From positions 1-8,999 of the forward strand of contig JAWKSZ010000116.1 in NCBI GenBank assembly GCA_041402045.1: a stretch of 8,999 nucleotides of DNA, written 5' to 3'. This DNA is from JAGQRJ01 sp041402045. GTDB lineage: Bacteria; Planctomycetota; J058. The notes below the pieces were generated by a model that worked only from the letters and a program-made list of their open reading frames with translations, was not told the origin of the DNA and did not search any database. Positions 5,711-8,999 of this stretch are shown here, piece by piece; position 1 is the stretch's first letter; each line of letters opens with the position of its first letter. Both the position numbers and the translations under genes were made by a program.

Positions 5711-6643
5711 ATGACCGCGCTGCGCCCGACCGCCTCCCCGTCCTCGCTGCTGCGCTGGGCCCTGCTCGCCTGCCTCGTGCTCGGCTCGCTGGCCTCCCCC
5801 GCCGTCGCCGAGGACGACGACGACGACTTCGAGACGACCTGGATCGGGCTGCGGCTCGGCGGCTGGTATCGGCCGAACGTCCAGCTCGAGGCCTCGGTCT
5901 CCGGGCGCGCGCTGGGCCTCGGCCCCAACGTGCCCGGCACGAGCTTCAACGCCGAGCGCGACCTGGGCGTGACCCAGAACGTGGAGTCCGACTTCTTCGT
6001 CGACCAGGCCGTGGGCGAGGCGGAGTTCTTCTTCGACAGCGAGTGGGTCTCGCTGAGCATCGACGTGACCGCGCCGTTCGTCTACCGGGGCGAGACCGTG
6101 CTCCAGCGCACGATCAACTTCGCCGGGCGCACCTTCACCGCGGGGGTGGCGGTCGAGACCAAGCTCCAGCAGTTCATGGCCGGGAGCCAGCTCAAGCTGA
6201 ACGTGCTCAACAACCGGATCGTGGCGCTCTCGCCCCTGATCGGCATGCGCATGATCGCCGTCGACTGGGAGATCCAGGCCACCGCGGCCGGGCAGACGAT
6301 CAAGGGCGACACCACGGACCTGGACGGGGTGCTCCAGCTCGGCGACTACCAGGTCCTGCCCTACCCCGAGGTCGGGCTCGAGGTGAAGCTCGGCCTGCGC
6401 AAGTGGTTCGAGGTCGACGCCAAGCTCTCGGGGTTCTACGTCGACTTCTTCGGGATCCGGGGCGGCGCGATCGAGGCCGACCTCGGGGCCACGATCTTCC
6501 CGATCCCCAACCTCGGCGTGCGCCTGGGCTACCGCTACCTGAGCGTGGACTTCGAGGCCAAGAAGAGCGACCAGAGCGACAACTTCTTCGAGTTCGACCT
6601 CAACTTTCACGGCCCGAGCCTCTCGGTGATCCTGCGCTTCTAG
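5711..6643 (+). CDS. Outer-membrane beta-barrel protein, function unknown
   Basis: The protein has 310 residues and no family I can name. Residues 1-33 form a signal peptide: Arg5 and Arg15, a hydrophobic core 16-28, and cleavage after AVA (31-33). The mature protein opens with EDDDDDFE, an acidic run. From about 43 onward alternating hydrophobic/polar segments fit amphipathic beta strands. Examples are WIGLRLGGWYRP, VSLSIDVTAPFVY, YPEVGLEVKLGLRKWFEVDAKLSGFYVDFF and LGVRLGYRYLSVDFEAK. The chain ends in LSVILRF, and a C-terminal Phe on a final strand is the usual barrel-assembly signal. Cys21 lies in the signal core (LLAC), but the AVA site fits signal peptidase I better than a lipoprotein. 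It is divergent from the toroid gene, so they may share control. Location in the outer membrane is a confident inference; channel, adhesin or structural role is open. Confidence 0.82.
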   Translation: MTALRPTASPSSLLRWALLACLVLGSLASPAVAEDDDDDFETTWIGLRLGGWYRPNVQLEASVSGRALGLGPNVPGTSFNAERDLGVTQNVESDFFVDQAVGEAEFFFDSEWVSLSIDVTAPFVYRGETVLQRTINFAGRTFTAGVAVETKLQQFMAGSQLKLNVLNNRIVALSPLIGMRMIAVDWEIQATAAGQTIKGDTTDLDGVLQLGDYQVLPYPEVGLEVKLGLRKWFEVDAKLSGFYVDFFGIRGGAIEADLGATIFPIPNLGVRLGYRYLSVDFEAKKSDQSDNFFEFDLNFHGPSLSVILRF

Positions 6644-6703
6644 CTCGACGAACTGCGTCCCGAGAGCTGCTGATCCGCCCTCTGGCTCGCTCGTAGCCCG
6701 CGC

Positions 6704-6718
6704 GGACCCGAGTGGTCC
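6704..6718 (+). terminator. Short hairpin downstream of the barrel gene
   Basis: GGACC (6704-6708) and GGTCC (6714-6718) form a 5-bp stem around CGAGT, 60 bases past the barrel stop codon. No T tract follows, so intrinsic termination is weakly supported. Confidence 0.2.
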
Positions 6719-6742
6719 CCGTCACGCCTGCATGTAAACGCT

Positions 6743-6756
6743 GGCATTCCAATGCC
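6743..6756. promoter_or_regulatory. Perfect inverted repeat upstream of the HEAT-repeat gene
   Basis: GGCATT and AATGCC flank two C bases, giving a perfect 6+2+6 inverted repeat about 48 bases before the ATG at 6804. The surrounding bases (6730-6785) are less GC-rich than the genes. A TAAGGT (6780-6785) could be a -10 box, which would place the repeat just upstream of the -35 region. A regulator-binding site is plausible but unproven. Confidence 0.35.
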
Positions 6757-6803
6757 GTGTCCCGTGGAGTTCGAACCGCTAAGGTTGGACCGGGAGGGAC
6801 GGC

Positions 6804-8534
6804 ATGAGCCTGATCGATACGCTCCGCGTCCTGCGCATGCTGGGAGCCGTGCTCGGGCTCCTGTTCGTCCTCGTCGCCGGTACGTTCGGGGCGCGCTGGG
6901 GAAGCTCCGGCCCCCACGAGGTCAGCGGCGCCGTGGTCAAGCTCACGCTCCCGGGTGAGTGGTACGAGTTCCCCGAGCGCTACAAGTTCGAAGCCGACCT
7001 CGCCTACCGCGGGCCCGGCGACAAGGAAGCCTGGGTGTTCAACTACCCCATGCGCGACTTCGAGGACACCGTGGGCCTGGAGGACGTGTTCGACGCCGTC
7101 GTCGAGAACTTCCCGACGGACGCGCCGCTCGAGCTCACCTCGGACCCCCAAGAGGTCTCCCTCAATGGGTACGCCGCGATCCGCGCGACGGCGAACGGCG
7201 CCATGGACGGCGCCCGCTACGCAATGATCCTGGTCTGCGCGGAGACCACACGTGACTTCCACGTGATCTGCGCGGCCACCTCCCCCTCGCGCTGGAAGAA
7301 GGACCGGCCGATCCTGGAACGGGTCGTCGCCTCCTTCCGGCTCAAGGGGGATCCTGACCCCGGGCGAGGCCAGCCCGCGCACCAGGGCCCACCCAGCGCC
7401 GAGCCCGCGCGGCCGGCTCCTTCCGCGCGCGAGGTGAACCGCGCGACCGACCAGGCGCTGGAGCAGACCCACGCGCAAGCGTACGTCCAGTTCGTGGACG
7501 CGTTGCGCCGCGAGACCTCCCTCCGCGTGCGCGGCGAAATGGTCCAGGAGTGGCAGGCTCGCGGCCTCGCTGACCAGGAAGGCGCCTGGCTGGAGCTGGT
7601 GCTGGCCTTGGCCGAGGGGCCGACCAACGCGGAGATCGACGCGATCGTGCTCCAGGCCCTCGAGGCGCACTCGCAGCCGGTGGAGGCGATCGTCGAGGCG
7701 CTGCCCCGGGCGTCCTTGCGGGTGCGGCGGGGGCTGATCCAGCACCTGGCGACCGCGAGCCCCGAGCGGCGCGTGGCGTTCATGGAGCCGCTCACCGACT
7801 CCCCCGAGCAGGAGCACCCCGGGGTCCTCGAGGCGTTCCTGATCCTGGGCGACGTGACCCCCCAGCGCGTGAGCCAGCTCGTGCGGCTCCAGGGCCCGCG
7901 CTGGGCCCAGGCGCCGGAGCTGCGCGAGCAGCTCCGGCTGAAGGCCGAGGCCGACGCGGGCTTCGTGACCGCGCTCCTCGACGACCCCGACCCCAGCGTG
8001 CGCAGCTTCGGCTGCAGCCTGATCCCAGCGCTCCCCGAGGACGGCGACGCGCGCCTGGCGCAGACCCTCCCGCTGCTGCGCGACAGCATGAGCGACGTGC
8101 GCGCTGCGGCGGCGCAAGCGCTGACCGCGCTGCACACCCCGCGGGCGAGCTGGGGGCTGGCCCGCGCGCTGGCCCGCGAGCGCGACCCCTACGCCCGGGA
8201 CAGCATGCTCTCGGCGCTGAAGGCCGCGGACCCCGAGGCGACCCTGGGCTTGATCGCGCGGCTCCAGCGCCGCCAGGACGCCGACGACCAGCGCGGAGCC
8301 GCCCTCGCGCTGCGCGCCTTCACCGCCGAAGCGGCCCTCGAGCCGCTGCAGGCCGCCCTCGGCGCCGCGGACCCCGCCGTGGTCGCGGCCGGCCTCGAGA
8401 CCCTCCTCGCCTTGAGCCAGGCGGGCGGCGCCGCAGCCCTCGCGCCCTGCCGCGACGCGGTGGCGGCCCTCGACCCGGAGGGCGAGCTGGGGCCGCTGCG
8501 CGCCGACGCGCTGGCGGCCCTGCCCGCCGACTGA
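6804..8534 (+). CDS. Membrane-anchored protein with PsbP/DcrB-like domain and HEAT-like repeats
   Basis: The protein has 576 residues and starts at ATG 6804, preceded by GGGAGGG (6792-6798). A single hydrophobic segment (about 12-30) after Arg8 and Arg11 is a signal anchor or signal peptide. Residues about 40-178 form a globular domain: VVKLTLPGEWYEF (44-56), a central YRGPGDKEAWVFNYP strand region, VSLNGYAAIRATA (about 118-130) and VVASFRL (about 172-178). This pattern fits the PsbP/DUF1795 (DcrB) fold, in which a strand-Pro-Gly-Trp start and an S-x-N-G-Y motif are typical. I assign it by pattern only. A Pro/Ala linker (about 180-208) follows, then helical repeats to the end. HEAT-like units such as LLDDPDPSVRSFG and LLRDSMSDVRAAAAQAL are clearest from about 390. 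Such repeats usually bind other proteins. It is probably on the outer face of the inner membrane, or periplasmic. Function is unknown. The next gene shares its N-terminal plan. Confidence 0.85.
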   Translation: MSLIDTLRVLRMLGAVLGLLFVLVAGTFGARWGSSGPHEVSGAVVKLTLPGEWYEFPERYKFEADLAYRGPGDKEAWVFNYPMRDFEDTVGLEDVFDAVVENFPTDAPLELTSDPQEVSLNGYAAIRATANGAMDGARYAMILVCAETTRDFHVICAATSPSRWKKDRPILERVVASFRLKGDPDPGRGQPAHQGPPSAEPARPAPSAREVNRATDQALEQTHAQAYVQFVDALRRETSLRVRGEMVQEWQARGLADQEGAWLELVLALAEGPTNAEIDAIVLQALEAHSQPVEAIVEALPRASLRVRRGLIQHLATASPERRVAFMEPLTDSPEQEHPGVLEAFLILGDVTPQRVSQLVRLQGPRWAQAPELREQLRLKAEADAGFVTALLDDPDPSVRSFGCSLIPALPEDGDARLAQTLPLLRDSMSDVRAAAAQALTALHTPRASWGLARALARERDPYARDSMLSALKAADPEATLGLIARLQRRQDADDQRGAALALRAFTAEAALEPLQAALGAADPAVVAAGLETLLALSQAGGAAALAPCRDAVAALDPEGELGPLRADALAALPAD

Positions 8535-8539
8535 ACGGG

Positions 8540-8573
8540 CCTTTCGCGCTCGCCTCAACGTGGGTGCGAAAGG
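8540..8573 (+). terminator. Inverted repeat after the HEAT-repeat gene, candidate terminator
   Basis: CCTTTCGC (8540-8547) and GCGAAAGG (8566-8573) are perfect 8-bp inverted arms, six bases past the stop codon at 8534. The 18-base loop is long. A short TTT occurs at 8583-8585. It could end the transcript or act as an operator for the gene that starts at 8656; the sequence alone does not decide. Confidence 0.4.
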
Positions 8574-8655
8574 AGCACGCTGTTTGGAATGACAGAGCGC
8601 GCCTCTGGGCCTCGGGCTACGGTCCGAGCACCGGGGAAGTGAGGTGTCGTTTCGC

Positions 8656-8999
8656 ATGCCCGAGCAGAAGAGCCTGGCCGTTCCGATCGCCGTCGTCCTG
8701 GGGTCCCAGCTCGGACTCGCCGTGCTGGCGTTCGCGCTGTTCTGGCCCAGCGCACGCACGGTCCAGGCCGATACGATCGAGATCGACGTGCCCTCCGGCT
8801 GGATCTTCGTGGAGAAGGGCGCCGGCCTGAAGGGCTTCTCCCTGGACGGCGCGGGGCTCATGATCGGCCCTGAGAAGCTGTCCGCCCGCGGCCTGTCCGT
8901 CGAGCAGATCCAGGCCGTGGCGCTCAAGGCCGCCCGCAGCGGAGGCATGCCCCAGGGCGCGATCCAGGACCTGCGCGAGTTCTCGGTCAACGGCTACCC
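8656..8999 (+). CDS. Membrane-anchored protein, N-terminal part, likely tandem paralogue of the preceding gene
   Basis: The gene is cut by the window edge after 114 complete codons. The start is ATG at 8656, with a weak purine-rich GGAAGTGAGG at 8635-8644. A hydrophobic segment (about 8-30) ending in FALFWP is a signal anchor. It is followed by TIEIDVPSGWIFVEKG (40-55), a Gly-rich stretch, a helix LSVEQIQAVALKAA (80-93) and, at the edge, LREFSVNGYP. These match the preceding protein in order and spacing. VKLTLPGEWYEF aligns with IEIDVPSGWIFV, and EVSLNGYA with EFSVNGYP, 74-79 residues further on in each. The same PsbP/DcrB-like domain is therefore likely. Whether helical repeats follow lies outside the window. 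A 121-base gap with an inverted repeat separates the two genes, so it may have its own promoter. Function is unknown. Confidence 0.8.
   Translation, partial: MPEQKSLAVPIAVVLGSQLGLAVLAFALFWPSARTVQADTIEIDVPSGWIFVEKGAGLKGFSLDGAGLMIGPEKLSARGLSVEQIQAVALKAARSGGMPQGAIQDLREFSVNGY

Noticed and set aside
3912..5714. A 600-codon open frame on the plus strand opposite the toroid gene
   Set aside because: It mirrors a gene with a signal peptide, strong Shine-Dalgarno site and toroid motifs; its own translation is compositionally biased and has no domain.
5711..5810. Lipoprotein reading of the barrel signal peptide (Cys21 in LLAC)
   Set aside because: The Cys is in the middle of the hydrophobic core and a clear AVA signal peptidase I site follows; the protein is a beta barrel ending in Phe.
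6600..8990. A 796-codon open frame on the minus strand across the HEAT-repeat gene
   Set aside because: It is antisense to a gene with clear domains and a ribosome-binding site. Its translation is Arg/Gly/Ala/Val-rich low complexity. Long antisense open frames are expected at this GC content.
1..8999. CRISPR array, tRNA, rRNA, insertion sequence or attachment site
   Set aside because: No regularly spaced repeats, no tRNA cloverleaf or rRNA core sequence, no transposase or integrase motifs and no matching terminal inverted repeats were seen.

Overview
This window is very GC-rich (third codon positions almost all G or C) and comes from a Gram-negative-type bacterium with a secreted and outer-membrane proteome. 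Three features point to Planctomycetota, with Myxococcota-like lineages as the alternative. They are a membrane-anchored Ser/Thr kinase with a TPR tail, a secreted alpha/alpha-toroid protein carrying a Gly/Ala-rich GVGGGAAGAF-type segment, and a membrane-anchored protein with HEAT-like repeats. The phylum call is inference from gene content and style; no rRNA or tRNA is present.

Layout. Bases 1-334 hold no supportable gene but contain small hairpins and two imperfect copies of a TGCGCC(C)CTACG motif, resembling a REP-type intergenic palindrome. From 335 to 5576 five genes point left. In transcription order they are a secreted ExbD-like/terpene-cyclase-like toroid protein (5576-3888), a small Cys-pair (putative zinc) protein (3882-3286), a Ser/Thr kinase with one transmembrane segment and a C-terminal TPR array (3281-1563), a DUF2237 protein (1500-1132) and a SagB/ThcOx-type FMN oxidoreductase (1135-335). 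The first three are separated by only 5 and 4 bases. The last two overlap by four bases (GTGA). A 62-base gap separates the two groups.

A 134-base divergent intergenic region (5577-5710) separates the leftward genes from a rightward outer-membrane beta-barrel gene (5711-6643). Two rightward genes follow. One encodes a membrane-anchored protein with a PsbP/DcrB-like domain, a Pro-rich linker and HEAT-like repeats (6804-8534). The other is a truncated gene (8656 to the edge) whose visible N-terminus has the same anchor-plus-domain plan and looks like a tandem paralogue.

Functional reading (inference): the toroid/Cys-pair/kinase group could link an envelope protein to a signalling kinase. The DUF2237/oxidoreductase pair is a separate coupled unit of unknown substrate. 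The rightward genes supply envelope proteins. Nothing here is a complete known defence, CRISPR or mobile system. The least ordinary items are the apparent ExbD-like domain on a secreted toroid protein, its tight linkage to the kinase, and the tandem pair at the right end.
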